Origin: Gammaproteobacteria bacterium
Lineage (GTDB): Bacteria; Pseudomonadota; Gammaproteobacteria; Burkholderiales; Rhodocyclaceae
Assembly (NCBI GenBank): GCA_018825305.1
Contig: JAHJEO010000016.1
Location: 62,001 to 126,000, forward strand
Length of the DNA: 64,000 nucleotides
Direction of reading: 5' to 3'
The translations under genes were made by a program, and so were the position numbers. This document shows, in pieces, positions 7,821 to 15,402 of the stretch. Below the pieces are notes generated by a model, which was not told the origin of the DNA, made no database searches, and saw nothing but the letters and a program-made list of their open reading frames with translations. Each line of letters starts with the position of its first letter. The stretch's first letter is position 1.

Positions 7821-9236
7821 TCACTTCTTCATGATGTGCCAGGCCTTGAGCAGGTTCATGGCCTGGCTGAGCTGGTAATCGTTCTTCGAGGCGATCTCGA
7901 AGCCCGGCGCCTTGGCGTCTTCGTCCTTCTCGTCGCCTTTGCCCTTGCCGTTCTTGCCCTGCGACTTGACCGGCTTCTCGGCGTCCTTGTTCGGGGCCTT
8001 TTCCTGGTCGTTGTCGAGATGGCGATCGAGATCGGCCTCGCGCAGGCGCTCGTGCGAGGCACCGTTGGGCGTCTCTTCGACGATCACGTCGGGCGTGATG
8101 CCCTTGGCCTGGATCGAGCGGCCGTTTGGCGTGTAATAGCGCGCGGTGGTCAGCTTGATCGCAGCGTTGTTGGACAGTGGCAGCACTGTCTGCACCGAAC
8201 CCTTGCCGAAGGTCTGGGTACCGAGCACGACGGCGCGCTTGTGATCCTGCAGCGCACCGGCGACGATTTCGGACGCCGATGCCGAACCGCCATTGACCAG
8301 CACCACCATGGGAATGGCCTTGGCCGATGCCGGCAGGCTCTTGAGGGGATCATCACGACGGCTGCGGGCGTAATCCTCGACTGCGGCGACATACTTGCGC
8401 TTGGCGTCCTCGGTGCGGCCGTCGGTCGAAACCACGAGGCTCTGCGGCGGCAGGAAAGCGGCGGAAACGCCGATGGCCGAGTGCAGCAATCCACCCGGGT
8501 CGTTGCGCAGGTCGAGTACCAGGCCGCGCAGATCCTTGGGGCCTTCCTTGTTTTCGGCCGCGCGCTTCAGCAGCTTGTCGTAGTGGCGAACGAGGTCGGC
8601 GGTGGTTTCTTCCTGGAACTGGGTGATGCGCAGGTAGCCGTAGCCCCCTTCCAGCATCTTCGACTTGACGCTTTGCACCTTGATCTTGTCGCGAACTATG
8701 GTGATTTCGAGCGGCTTGGTTTCGCCCTTGCGCACGATGGTCAGCTTGATCGGGGTCTTGGGCTTGCCGCGCATCTTCTTGACGGCGTCATTGAGCGTCA
8801 TGCCCTTGACGGGGGTTTCATCGAGTTTGATGACCAGGTCGCCGGCCTTGACGCCGGCCTTCCAGGCTGGCGTGTCCTCGATGGGGGCGACGACCTTGAC
8901 GAAGCCGTCCTCCATGCCGACCTCGATGCCGAGGCCGCCGAACTCACCCTGGGTCGATACCTGCAGGTCCTTGAAGGCATCGGCGTCGAGATAGGCCGAA
9001 TGCGGGTCGAGGTTGGAGAGCATGCCGGAGATGGCATGGGTAATCAGTTTCTTGTCCTCGATGGGCTCGACATAGCCCTGCTTCACGGCGCTGAAGACGT
9101 CGGCGAAGCTGCGCAGTTCCTCGATGGGCAGGGCCTCGCCCCCTTTTTGGGCAATGGCCGAGAAATTGAGGCTGACAAGTATGCCGGCGACAACGCCGAA
9201 AAGTACCAGACCAGCTTGCTGCAATCTGCTGCGCAT
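7821..9236 (-). CDS. S41 carboxy-terminal processing protease (CtpA-type)
   Basis: Serine protease of the envelope, anchored or exported by an N-terminal hydrophobic segment (about residues 8-28). A PDZ domain follows at about 85-165 (GEFGGLGIEVGMEDG...). The S41 catalytic Ser lies in GGSASASEIVAGAL and the Lys in GTQTFGKGSVQ. The C-terminal tail is Lys/Glu/Asp-rich and presumably disordered. The start at 9236 (MRSRLQQ) has GGAG 7 bases upstream; a GTG at 9278 would add 14 residues. It lies just downstream of the EnvC-like gene, a pairing common in proteobacteria and suggestive of a role in murein hydrolase control. Confidence 0.93.
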   Translation of the reverse strand: MRSRLQQAGLVLFGVVAGILVSLNFSAIAQKGGEALPIEELRSFADVFSAVKQGYVEPIEDKKLITHAISGMLSNLDPHSAYLDADAFKDLQVSTQGEFGGLGIEVGMEDGFVKVVAPIEDTPAWKAGVKAGDLVIKLDETPVKGMTLNDAVKKMRGKPKTPIKLTIVRKGETKPLEITIVRDKIKVQSVKSKMLEGGYGYLRITQFQEETTADLVRHYDKLLKRAAENKEGPKDLRGLVLDLRNDPGGLLHSAIGVSAAFLPPQSLVVSTDGRTEDAKRKYVAAVEDYARSRRDDPLKSLPASAKAIPMVVLVNGGSASASEIVAGALQDHKRAVVLGTQTFGKGSVQTVLPLSNNAAIKLTTARYYTPNGRSIQAKGITPDVIVEETPNGASHERLREADLDRHLDNDQEKAPNKDAEKPVKSQGKNGKGKGDEKDEDAKAPGFEIASKNDYQLSQAMNLLKAWHIMKK

Positions 9237-9284
9237 GCGCGACTCCGTGGGTGACGCCGAATAAGGGGAGCGGGTCACCCCGGT

Positions 9285-10532
9285 TTACCTGGTGCCGACC
9301 CACTTCATGGGGTCGAAGACCTGCCCGCGGTGACGGAGCTCAAAGTATAAACCTGATTCCGGGTTGCCGCCGCTGTTGCCGACGGTGGCAACGACCTCGC
9401 CGGCACGGGTTTCGTCGCCCGGCTGGCGCAGCAGCGACTGGTTGTTGCCATAGACCGAGAGGAAGTCATCGTCATGATCGATGATGAGCAGGTTGCCGAA
9501 GCCGCGCAGCCAGTCGGCGAAGACCACGCGGCCGGCGGCGACGGCACGAACCTCCGCGCCCTCGGCGGCCTGGATGAACAGGCCCTTCCAGGTGCCGCCC
9601 TCGCTGCGCGCACTACCGAAGCGACTGCCGAGTTTGCCCGCCACCGGCAATCGCAGCTTGCCGCGCAGGCTGGCAAAGGCGCCGCCGGCTCCCGCCGTGT
9701 CCGCCTCGCGTGCCGGTCGGGTCGGTGGTGGTGGCGACTCGCCAATGCGGGGTGCGGCTGCCGGCGGCCTGGGCGGCTTGCGCTTGGGCAGGCTGGCGGC
9801 AAGCCTGGCCAAGCCGTCGATCAGCTTGGCGAGTCGCTGCTCGTCTCGTTTCAATGTGCCGATCTCGCGGCGCTGGGCGCGGATTTCGCCGGCGATCCTG
9901 GTCAGCACCGCCTTGCGTTCGCGGCTCTTGGCCACCAGCGTTGCGCGCGCCTCCTGCTGGCGGGATTCGATGCGGGATATCTCGCCGGCCTTGTCGCGCG
10001 CGGTTTCTGCCAGGCGTCGTTTTTCAGCGGCTGCAGCGGACAGGTTGCGGATCAGGTCGGCTTTGGCCCGTGACAGCAAGGCCAGGAAATGCCAGTCGCG
10101 CGCGGCTGAGTTTGGATCGCGGCCGGCAAGCAGCGTTTGCAGTGCATCGCTGCCACCGGCCGTGTCGGCGCGATGTTGCTGGCGCAGGAGCTGGCCGAGC
10201 TGGTCCTGCTGGCTGGCCGACTGCCTGGCAAGGCGCTGCTGCTGGGTTTCGAGTTCCGCCAGTTCGCCTTCCACCGCGGCTCGGCTGGCCCCGAGCTCTT
10301 TGAGTCGGCGGCTGGTGGTGGAGATCGCCGACTCCGCCTCGCGCAGCTGGTCGGCAACTGAACTGCGCGAACCTTCGCTCTTGGCCAGGTCCTTGCGCAG
10401 ATCGTCGATACGATCCTTGATCTCGCGCAGTTCGCCCTGCTTCTCGACCTGCTTGGCCGTCGGGCTATCCGGCGGGCCGGCGGCGATGGCCACCGCTGCC
10501 GGCAGCGCCAGCAACAGCAGCCAGATCCTCAC
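9285..10532 (-). CDS. envC: EnvC-like murein hydrolase activator (degenerate LytM/M23)
   Basis: Periplasmic activator of division amidases. A short signal sequence (VRIWLLLLALPAAVAIA) is followed by a long coiled coil (about residues 30-250), a Pro-rich linker, then a C-terminal LytM fold. The metal ligands of active M23 peptidases are missing: WKGLF stands where HxG is expected and LYFELRHRG where HxH is expected, as in E. coli EnvC. It therefore probably activates amidases rather than cutting peptidoglycan. The GTG start at 10532 was chosen because it begins the signal peptide; upstream lies repeat DNA. Confidence 0.9.
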   Translation of the reverse strand: MRIWLLLLALPAAVAIAAGPPDSPTAKQVEKQGELREIKDRIDDLRKDLAKSEGSRSSVADQLREAESAISTTSRRLKELGASRAAVEGELAELETQQQRLARQSASQQDQLGQLLRQQHRADTAGGSDALQTLLAGRDPNSAARDWHFLALLSRAKADLIRNLSAAAAEKRRLAETARDKAGEISRIESRQQEARATLVAKSRERKAVLTRIAGEIRAQRREIGTLKRDEQRLAKLIDGLARLAASLPKRKPPRPPAAAPRIGESPPPPTRPAREADTAGAGGAFASLRGKLRLPVAGKLGSRFGSARSEGGTWKGLFIQAAEGAEVRAVAAGRVVFADWLRGFGNLLIIDHDDDFLSVYGNNQSLLRQPGDETRAGEVVATVGNSGGNPESGLYFELRHRGQVFDPMKWVGTR

Positions 10533-10540
10533 TAGCCGCC

Positions 10541-10611
10541 CGCCGGGCCGCCCCAGGGGCGGCGGCGTCCCCCGGTGGGGGGACGCGAACGAAAGTGAGC
10601 GTGGGGGGCCA
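10541..10611 (-). repeat. Stop-to-start intergenic repeat, copy between gpmA and envC
   Basis: On the minus strand it begins straight after the gpmA TAA with TGGCCCCCCACGCTC, then a CCCCCC...GGGGGG hairpin, and ends in CTGGGGCGGCCCGGCG 8 bases before the envC GTG. It shares this layout with 17110-17183. Confidence 0.7.
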
Positions 10612-11358
10612 TTAACGGGCTTTGCCCTGGTTGGCCACGGCTTCCATTGCGGCCTTGATCGCGTCCTGGTCGCCAAGGTAATAGCTCTTGATCGGCTTGA
10701 GGTCGGCGTCGAGTTCATAGACCAGTGGCTGGCCGGTCGGCACGTTGAGGTTGACGATGTCGGCGTCGGAAATGTTGTCGAGGTACTTGATCAGCGCGCG
10801 CAGACTGTTGCCGTGTGCAGCGACGATGACGCTCTTGCCCGACTTCACCATCGGTGCGATGGTGTCGTGCCAGTAGGGCAGGAAACGGGCGACAGTATCC
10901 TTGAGGCATTCGGTGTGGGGGAAGTCGGCGGCCGACAATTCCGCGTAGCGTGGATTGCCGGTTTCGAGGCGCGGGTCGCCGTTCTCGAGCGCGGGCGGCG
11001 GCGTGTCGTAGGCGCGGCGCCAGACCTTGACCTGATCCTCGCCGAATTTGGCGGCAGTTTCGGCCTTGTTGAGGCCCTGCAGTGCGCCGTAGTGACGTTC
11101 GTTGAGGCGCCAGGAATGTTCGATCGGCAGCCACATGCGATCCATTTCGTCGAGCACGATCCACAGTGTGCGGATGGCGCGCTTGAGCTTCGAGGTGTAG
11201 GCGATCTCGAAGGCAAAGCCCTCTTTCTTCAACAACTGGCCGGCCGCGCGCGCTTCAGTCACACCTTTTTCGGTGAGGTCTACGTCGGTCCAGCCGGTGA
11301 AACGGTTTTCCTTGTTCCAGGTAGATTCACCGTGACGCAGCAATACAAGCTTGTACAT
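10612..11358 (-). CDS. gpmA: 2,3-bisphosphoglycerate-dependent phosphoglycerate mutase
   Basis: Glycolytic and gluconeogenic interconversion of 3- and 2-phosphoglycerate. The phosphohistidine is H9 in [10 protein letters not shown], followed by the GWTDVDLT motif of dPGM enzymes. The second active-site histidine is in [13 protein letters not shown]. The length of 248 residues fits the family. The start at 11358 ([10 protein letters not shown]) gives the canonical N-terminus. It is divergent from the arsR gene and shares a 111-base regulatory region with it. Confidence 0.96.
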   Translation of the reverse strand: MYKLVLLRHGESTWNKENRFTGWTDVDLTEKGVTEARAAGQLLKKEGFAFEIAYTSKLKRAIRTLWIVLDEMDRMWLPIEHSWRLNERHYGALQGLNKAETAAKFGEDQVKVWRRAYDTPPPALENGDPRLETGNPRYAELSAADFPHTECLKDTVARFLPYWHDTIAPMVKSGKSVIVAAHGNSLRALIKYLDNISDADIVNLNVPTGQPLVYELDADLKPIKSYYLGDQDAIKAAMEAVANQGKAR

Positions 11359-11407
11359 GAGAAACTTTCGATAAGGCCTTAGCGGCAAATGATAAGGCGA
11401 ATGGACA

Positions 11408-11450
11408 CTTTGCTTCGAAAAACAGTATTCTATAATATTCGAATTCGAAT
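11408..11450 (+). promoter_or_regulatory. arsR promoter with 14-bp palindromic operator
   Basis: A perfect -10 box TATAAT (11431-11436) has a -35-like TTGCTT or CTTTGC 15-17 bases upstream. It is followed directly by the perfect palindrome ATTCGAATTCGAAT (11437-11450), which would cover the transcription start. The AT-rich dyad in an otherwise GC-rich region, just before an ArsR gene (GGAG at 11461), marks it as the likely autoregulatory operator. Confidence 0.65.
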
Positions 11451-11469
11451 CCAAGACCATGGAGCATGA

Positions 11470-11799
11470 ATGGACACCGCCATTCTGGAAATGAAGGACC
11501 ATCAGGGTGATGTCGAAACCGCGGCGCGCGCGCTGAAGGCCATCTCGCATCCCTTACGCCTGAAGATTCTTTGCGTCATCGGTGACCAGGAAATTTGCGT
11601 CCAGGACATCGTCGAGGCTGTCGGTACCTCGCAAAGCAATATTTCGCAGCATCTGGCCATCCTGCGCGACAAGGGGGTGCTGCAGACGCGCAAGGATGCC
11701 AACCGGGTTTTTTATCGCGTGGCGGATCAGCGGACGCTGCAGCTGATCGGCTTGATGCGCGAGGTTTTTTGCGGAATAGCTCCGCCAAGGAAAGGTTGA
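11470..11799 (+). CDS. ArsR family transcriptional repressor, possible sulfane-sulfur sensor
   Basis: Winged-helix repressor of 109 residues; the recognition helix-turn-helix is in [20 protein letters not shown]. Three cysteines are seen: C35 in KILCVIG, C43, and C101 in REVFCGI. C35 and C101 sit at the alpha2 and alpha5 positions used by persulfide sensors of the BigR/SqrR type. No typical arsenic or zinc ELCVCDL motif is visible. It is followed 6 bases later by a rhodanese gene and then by glutaredoxin. I infer a sulfur- or redox-responsive repressor of this operon; the ligand is unproven. Confidence 0.85.
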   Translation: MDTAILEMKDHQGDVETAARALKAISHPLRLKILCVIGDQEICVQDIVEAVGTSQSNISQHLAILRDKGVLQTRKDANRVFYRVADQRTLQLIGLMREVFCGIAPPRKG

Positions 11800-11805
11800 G
11801 AAACG

Positions 11806-12213
11806 ATGGATTTTGTTCAGCAGAACTTGATGTGGGTGGCGCTCGCCGCCGTCAGCGGCGGCATGTTGATTGCCCAGATGATGCGTGGTGGTGGCAACAG
11901 CATCAGCGTGGCCGATGCGACGCTCAAGCTCAATCGCGAGGATGCCGTGCTGGTGGACGTGCGTGAAACTCAGGAATGGGACCGCGGCCACATTGCCGGC
12001 TCCCGCCACATCGCTCTGGGCCAGATCGGCAAGCGCCTGCATGAGCTGGAGAAATTCAAGTCCAAACCAGTCATCGTGGTTTGCGCCAGCGGCAACAGAT
12101 CGTCTTCTGCCTGCGGAGCGTTGAAACGCGCCGGCTTCGAGCAGGTGTTCAATCTCTCCGGCGGCATCGGCGCCTGGTCGGACGCCAATCTGCCGGTCAC
12201 CACCAAGCACTGA
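11806..12213 (+). CDS. Membrane-anchored rhodanese-like sulfurtransferase
   Basis: Single-domain rhodanese of 135 residues with an N-terminal transmembrane helix (about 8-25). The active-site loop CASGNRSS places the persulfide cysteine at C93. The DVRETQEWDRGHIAGSRHI segment is the standard rhodanese motif. It probably carries or transfers sulfane sulfur at the inner face of the membrane. Being in an operon with an ArsR repressor and glutaredoxin suggests sulfide or persulfide handling. Confidence 0.92.
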   Translation: MDFVQQNLMWVALAAVSGGMLIAQMMRGGGNSISVADATLKLNREDAVLVDVRETQEWDRGHIAGSRHIALGQIGKRLHELEKFKSKPVIVVCASGNRSSSACGALKRAGFEQVFNLSGGIGAWSDANLPVTTKH

Positions 12214-12230
12214 CTGGAAAACTTTTCATC

Positions 12231-12491
12231 ATGCCCAAGATAGTCATGTACGCCACCGAGGTCTGCCCCTACTGCGTGCGTGCCGAGCAGTTGCTGCGGC
12301 GCAAGGGCGCGACCGAGATTGAGAAGATTCGCGTCGATCTCGAACCCGAGCGTCGCGATGAAATGCTTGCCAAGTCCAGCGGCAAGCGTACCGTGCCGCA
12401 GATCTTCATCGACGACTTCCATGTCGGCGGCTGCGACGACCTGTACGACCTCGATCGCGAAGGCAAGCTCGACGCCCTGCTTGCAGCATAG
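12231..12491 (+). CDS. grxC: Glutaredoxin 3
   Basis: Small dithiol glutaredoxin of 86 residues with the active site CPYC (C12, C15) and the TVPQIFIDDFHVGGCDDL region that binds glutathione. It reduces protein disulfides and mixed disulfides using glutathione in the cytoplasm. It begins 17 bases after the rhodanese gene and is followed by secB, an order seen in many betaproteobacteria. Confidence 0.95.
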   Translation: MPKIVMYATEVCPYCVRAEQLLRRKGATEIEKIRVDLEPERRDEMLAKSSGKRTVPQIFIDDFHVGGCDDLYDLDREGKLDALLAA

Positions 12492-12523
12492 TCCGCATAG
12501 TCCTTAGTCTCGCAGGGCTGCGG

Positions 12524-12558
12524 TAGAATTCCGGTTTTCCCGAACCCGGCCGGAATTC
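12524..12558 (+). promoter_or_regulatory. Inverted repeat just upstream of secB
   Basis: Arms GAATTCCGG (12526-12534) and CCGGAATTC (12550-12558) flank 15 bases, ending 4 bases before the secB ATG. The hairpin would bury the region where a ribosome binding site is expected. It could act as a translational control element. The left arm also overlaps a TAGAAT -10-like box. Confidence 0.4.
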
Positions 12559-12562
12559 CATC

Positions 12563-13021
12563 ATGAGCGAACAGCAGCAGCCCGTTTTCAGCATCGAAAA
12601 GATCTACGTCAAGGACATCTCGCTGGAGAGTCCGAATTCGCCGCACTGCTTCCTCGAGCGCGATCCGGCGCAGATCGAGGTGCAGATCGCCACCACCGGC
12701 ACCGGCGTTGGCGACGGCACCTTCGAAGTGGTGCTGACGGTCACGGTGACTGCCAAGATCGGCGACAAGACCCAGTTTCTGGCCGAGGCCGCCCAAGCCG
12801 GCATTTTCGTCATCCAGGGCATCCCGAATGAAGAGATCGAGCCCATAGTCGCGGTGGCCTGCCCCAACATCCTCTTCCCCTATGCCCGCGAAACGATTTC
12901 GGATGTCGTGAATCGCGCCGGCTTCCCGCAGGTGCTGCTGGCCCCGGTGAATTTCGAGAACATCTACCGCCAGCGGCTCGAAGCCGAACAAGGACGCCCC
13001 GCCGAAGCGCCGATCCAGTAA
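12563..13021 (+). CDS. secB: Protein-export chaperone SecB
   Basis: Cytosolic tetrameric chaperone that holds preproteins unfolded and hands them to SecA. The 152-residue length, the N-terminal FSIEKIYVKDISLESPNSP segment and the ACPNILFPYARETISDVV region are characteristic. The acidic N-terminus and a Glu/Ala/Pro-rich tail are normal for the family. It lies between grxC and gpsA, a frequent secB context. Confidence 0.97.
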   Translation: MSEQQQPVFSIEKIYVKDISLESPNSPHCFLERDPAQIEVQIATTGTGVGDGTFEVVLTVTVTAKIGDKTQFLAEAAQAGIFVIQGIPNEEIEPIVAVACPNILFPYARETISDVVNRAGFPQVLLAPVNFENIYRQRLEAEQGRPAEAPIQ

Positions 13022-13108
13022 GCGAATGCTCTCCCGCGCTCTCGTTCGTTCGCTTTCTCCCGCGAGGGAGATTCGCCGTGCCTGGCGCGCATTGACTGGA
13101 GGCTGAAC

Positions 13109-13552
13109 ATGCGCCGCCTTGCTTTCCTGTTTTGCGCCACGCTGCTCGCCGGCCCGGCGTTCGCCCTCGATTACCTTTCGGTGGCGGAAGCTACGGCGCT
13201 TTACGACGCTCCCTCGATCAAGGCCAAGCCGCTTTTCGCCATTGCCGCCGGCACACCGGTGGAACTGGTGGTGGCGGTCGAGGGCTGGGTCAAGGTGCGC
13301 GACCAGAAGGGCGACCTGGCCTGGATCGAAAAGCGCCTGCTGACCGACAAGCGCACCTTGATCGTCCGTGTCGACCGTGCCCAGGTGCGGGGCGAGGCGA
13401 ACGACAAGGCCCTGCTGGTGTTCGAGGCGGCGCAGGACGTCGTGCTCGAACTGCTGGAACCGGCCCCCATCAACGCCGGCGGCTGGGTCAAGGTCAGGCA
13501 CCGCGATGGCCAGCAGGGGTTCGTGAAGGTGGCCCAGGTCTGGGGCCTGTAA
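13109..13552 (+). CDS. Exported SH3-like (SH3b) domain protein
   Basis: Protein of 147 residues with a cleavable signal peptide ([19 protein letters not shown]). Two bacterial SH3 repeats follow (about 22-78 and 86-145), each ending in a GWVKVR...G(D/Q)xAW or GF pattern. Such domains bind peptidoglycan or protein ligands in the periplasm. No catalytic domain is present. It is placed between secB and gpsA and may be cotranscribed with secB. The specific role is unknown. Confidence 0.82.
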   Translation: MRRLAFLFCATLLAGPAFALDYLSVAEATALYDAPSIKAKPLFAIAAGTPVELVVAVEGWVKVRDQKGDLAWIEKRLLTDKRTLIVRVDRAQVRGEANDKALLVFEAAQDVVLELLEPAPINAGGWVKVRHRDGQQGFVKVAQVWGL

Positions 13553-13555
13553 TGT

Positions 13556-13696
13556 TCCCCCACCCCCCGACCCCCGCCCCGGGGCGAGGGCGCCCGCTTC
13601 CTCGCTGCGCTCGATTGTTACGGGGCGCGCACATTACGCGACGGAGCGGTTTGCTCGCTCCGCGAGCGGGCCGCCCTGTCTTGGGTCGGCCCGGCG
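13556..13696 (+). repeat. Composite GC-rich repeat upstream of gpsA
   Basis: Opens with C-rich sequence, continues with hairpins such as GAGCG-G-TTTGCT-CGCTC, and ends in CTTGGGTCGGCCCGGCG 16 bases before the gpsA GTG. That end module is shared with the elements at 10541 and 17110. It fills nearly the whole gap between the SH3 gene and gpsA. Confidence 0.5.
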
Positions 13697-13712
13697 GCAA
13701 GGCTGCGTTCGC

Positions 13713-14681
13713 GTGAATATCGCCATCCTCGGCGCGGGTGCCTGGGGTACGGCGCTGGCGCTCGCCTTTGCCCCGCGCCATCGCCTCACCCTGTGGACCT
13801 TCGAGACCGAGCATGCCGCTGCCATACGCGCGGCGGGAGAAAACGTCCGCTTCCTTCCCGGTCATGCCCTGCCTGCCGGAATCCCCATCGAGTCCGACAT
13901 TGCCGCCGCGCTGGGCGGGGCGGAGCTTGCGATCATCGCCACCCCGGTCGCCGGCCTGCGGACGACGCTGCAGGCCGCCGCGGGTTTGCCGGTGCTGTGG
14001 GTGTGCAAGGGGCTGGAGGCCGGCACCGGGCTGCTGCCGCATCAGGTCGCCGCGCAAGTCGCCAGCGCTGCGCCCAGTGGCGCACTGACCGGTCCCAGTT
14101 TTGCCGAGGAGGTGGCCCGCGGGCTGCCCACCGCGATCACCCTGGCCTCGGCCGACGCCGGCTTCGCCCGCGACATGGCCCAGGCGTTGCATACGCCCCG
14201 GCTGCGCCTCTATGCCAACGACGACATCGTCGGCGCCGAGGTGGGCGGTGCCGTGAAGAACGTGCTGGCCATCGCCACCGGCATCTGCGACGGCCTTGGC
14301 CTTGGCCTCAATGCCCGCGCCGCGCTGATGACGCGCGGCCTGGCCGAGATCACCCGCTTCGGCGCGGCGCTCGGGGCCCGGCGCGAAACCTTCATGGGCC
14401 TGGCAGGCATGGGCGACCTGATCCTCACCTGCACCGGCGACCTCTCGCGCAACCGTCGCGTCGGCCTGGCGCTGGCCTCGGGCCGGCCGCTCGAAGCGAT
14501 CACGCGCGAACTTGGCCATGTTGCCGAGGGTGTGATGACGGCGCGCGAAGTCGCCCTGCGCGCGGCAAGCCTCGGCGTGGACATGCCGATCACCGCGGCG
14601 GTCTGTGCCGTGATCGACGGCCGGATCGATGCGCGCCAGGCCGTCGACGCGCTGATGAACCGCGACCCCAAAGCAGAATAA
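13713..14681 (+). CDS. gpsA: NAD(P)H-dependent glycerol-3-phosphate dehydrogenase
   Basis: Reduces dihydroxyacetone phosphate to sn-glycerol 3-phosphate for phospholipid synthesis. The Rossmann motif [10 protein letters not shown] is at residues 7-16. The catalytic lysine lies in [13 protein letters not shown], and [20 protein letters not shown] is the C-terminal domain signature. The start is GTG. The 322-residue length is normal. The upstream repeat ends 16 bases before the start, so the repeat may provide the local ribosome-binding context. Confidence 0.96.
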   Translation: MNIAILGAGAWGTALALAFAPRHRLTLWTFETEHAAAIRAAGENVRFLPGHALPAGIPIESDIAAALGGAELAIIATPVAGLRTTLQAAAGLPVLWVCKGLEAGTGLLPHQVAAQVASAAPSGALTGPSFAEEVARGLPTAITLASADAGFARDMAQALHTPRLRLYANDDIVGAEVGGAVKNVLAIATGICDGLGLGLNARAALMTRGLAEITRFGAALGARRETFMGLAGMGDLILTCTGDLSRNRRVGLALASGRPLEAITRELGHVAEGVMTAREVALRAASLGVDMPITAAVCAVIDGRIDARQAVDALMNRDPKAE

Positions 14682-14819
14682 CGCTGTAGTCCGGGCGCCG
14701 TCCCGTCCCGGGGCTTTCGCCGAGCTGGAGGGCAAGCCCGGACGGCACGTGCCGAAGGTGCAATCCGTAGAGCGGAATGCTCGATGCCGCTCGTGACAAT
14801 CGAGCGCAGCCGAGCGCCA

Positions 14820-14860
14820 AGTCGCCCCTTCCGCGAGGAAGGGGCTGGGGGATGGGGGGC
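14820..14860. repeat. 41-bp intergenic repeat (copy with 7309)
   Basis: Near-identical to 7309-7349 (39 of 41) with the same CCCCTTCC-GCGA-GGAAGGGG stem. It touches the stop codon of the minus-strand trmL, just as its sister abuts the stop of another minus-strand gene. Confidence 0.7.
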
Positions 14861-15324
14861 TACTGTCCGCCGGCGTAGCCCTGCTGGCGCCAGGCCTCGT
14901 AGACCACCACGGCTACCGCATTCGAGAGATTGACGCTGCGGCAGCCCGGCATCATCGGCAGGCGCAGGCGCGCGGCGTCTGCAAACTCGGCGAGTATTTC
15001 AGGCGGCAGGCCGCGCGACTCCGGGCCGAAGACCAGCACGTCGCCCGGCAAAAAGTCGGCGCTGGCGGGACGGTGGTTGCCCTTGGTGGTGAGCGCGAAC
15101 CAGCGCCTGTCCGGCAGGGCGGCGCGACAGGCGGCCCAGTCCGCATGAATCCGCACGTCGGCGAACTCGGCGTAATCCATGCCGGCGCGCTTCAACTGCT
15201 TCTCCGACAGATCGAAGCCGAGCGGCCCCACCAGGTGCAGGCGGCAGCCGGCATTGGCAGAGAGGCGCACGACATTGCCGGTGTTCGGGGGGATTTCCGG
15301 CTGGTAGAGGACGATATCGAACAT
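14860..15324 (-). CDS. trmL: tRNA (cytidine/uridine-34-2'-O)-methyltransferase TrmL
   Basis: SPOUT-class methyltransferase modifying the wobble base of leucine tRNAs with S-adenosylmethionine. The 154-residue length and motifs YQPEIPPNTGNVVRL, FGPESRGLP and NLSNAVAVVVYEAWRQ match TrmL. A copy of the 25-bp repeat encodes HRPASADFL in the middle; alignment with E. coli TrmL shows no length change there. Start at 15324 chosen from the conserved N-terminus MFDIVLYQPEIPP. It is divergent from mshE. Confidence 0.95.
   Translation of the reverse strand: MFDIVLYQPEIPPNTGNVVRLSANAGCRLHLVGPLGFDLSEKQLKRAGMDYAEFADVRIHADWAACRAALPDRRWFALTTKGNHRPASADFLPGDVLVFGPESRGLPPEILAEFADAARLRLPMMPGCRSVNLSNAVAVVVYEAWRQQGYAGGQ
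15050..15075 (+). repeat. 25-bp dispersed repeat, copy 3 (in trmL)
   Basis: AAAAAGTCGGCGCTGGCG, GG, ACGGTG. The first 24 bases are identical to copy 1 in ribD. It reads antisense to trmL, where the coding strand gives HRPASADFL. Confidence 0.8.
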
Positions 15325-15402
15325 GATTTGCGCGCTATTCGGCTTGCGCCGTGGGTGGCAGGTCGCCGAGAATAGGGGCCAAATCATACGGGAGATTCCC
15401 TG

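Noticed and set aside
9481-11382. A 633-codon plus-strand frame over envC and gpmA
   Set aside because: Antisense to two recognised genes, and it runs through their intergenic repeat.
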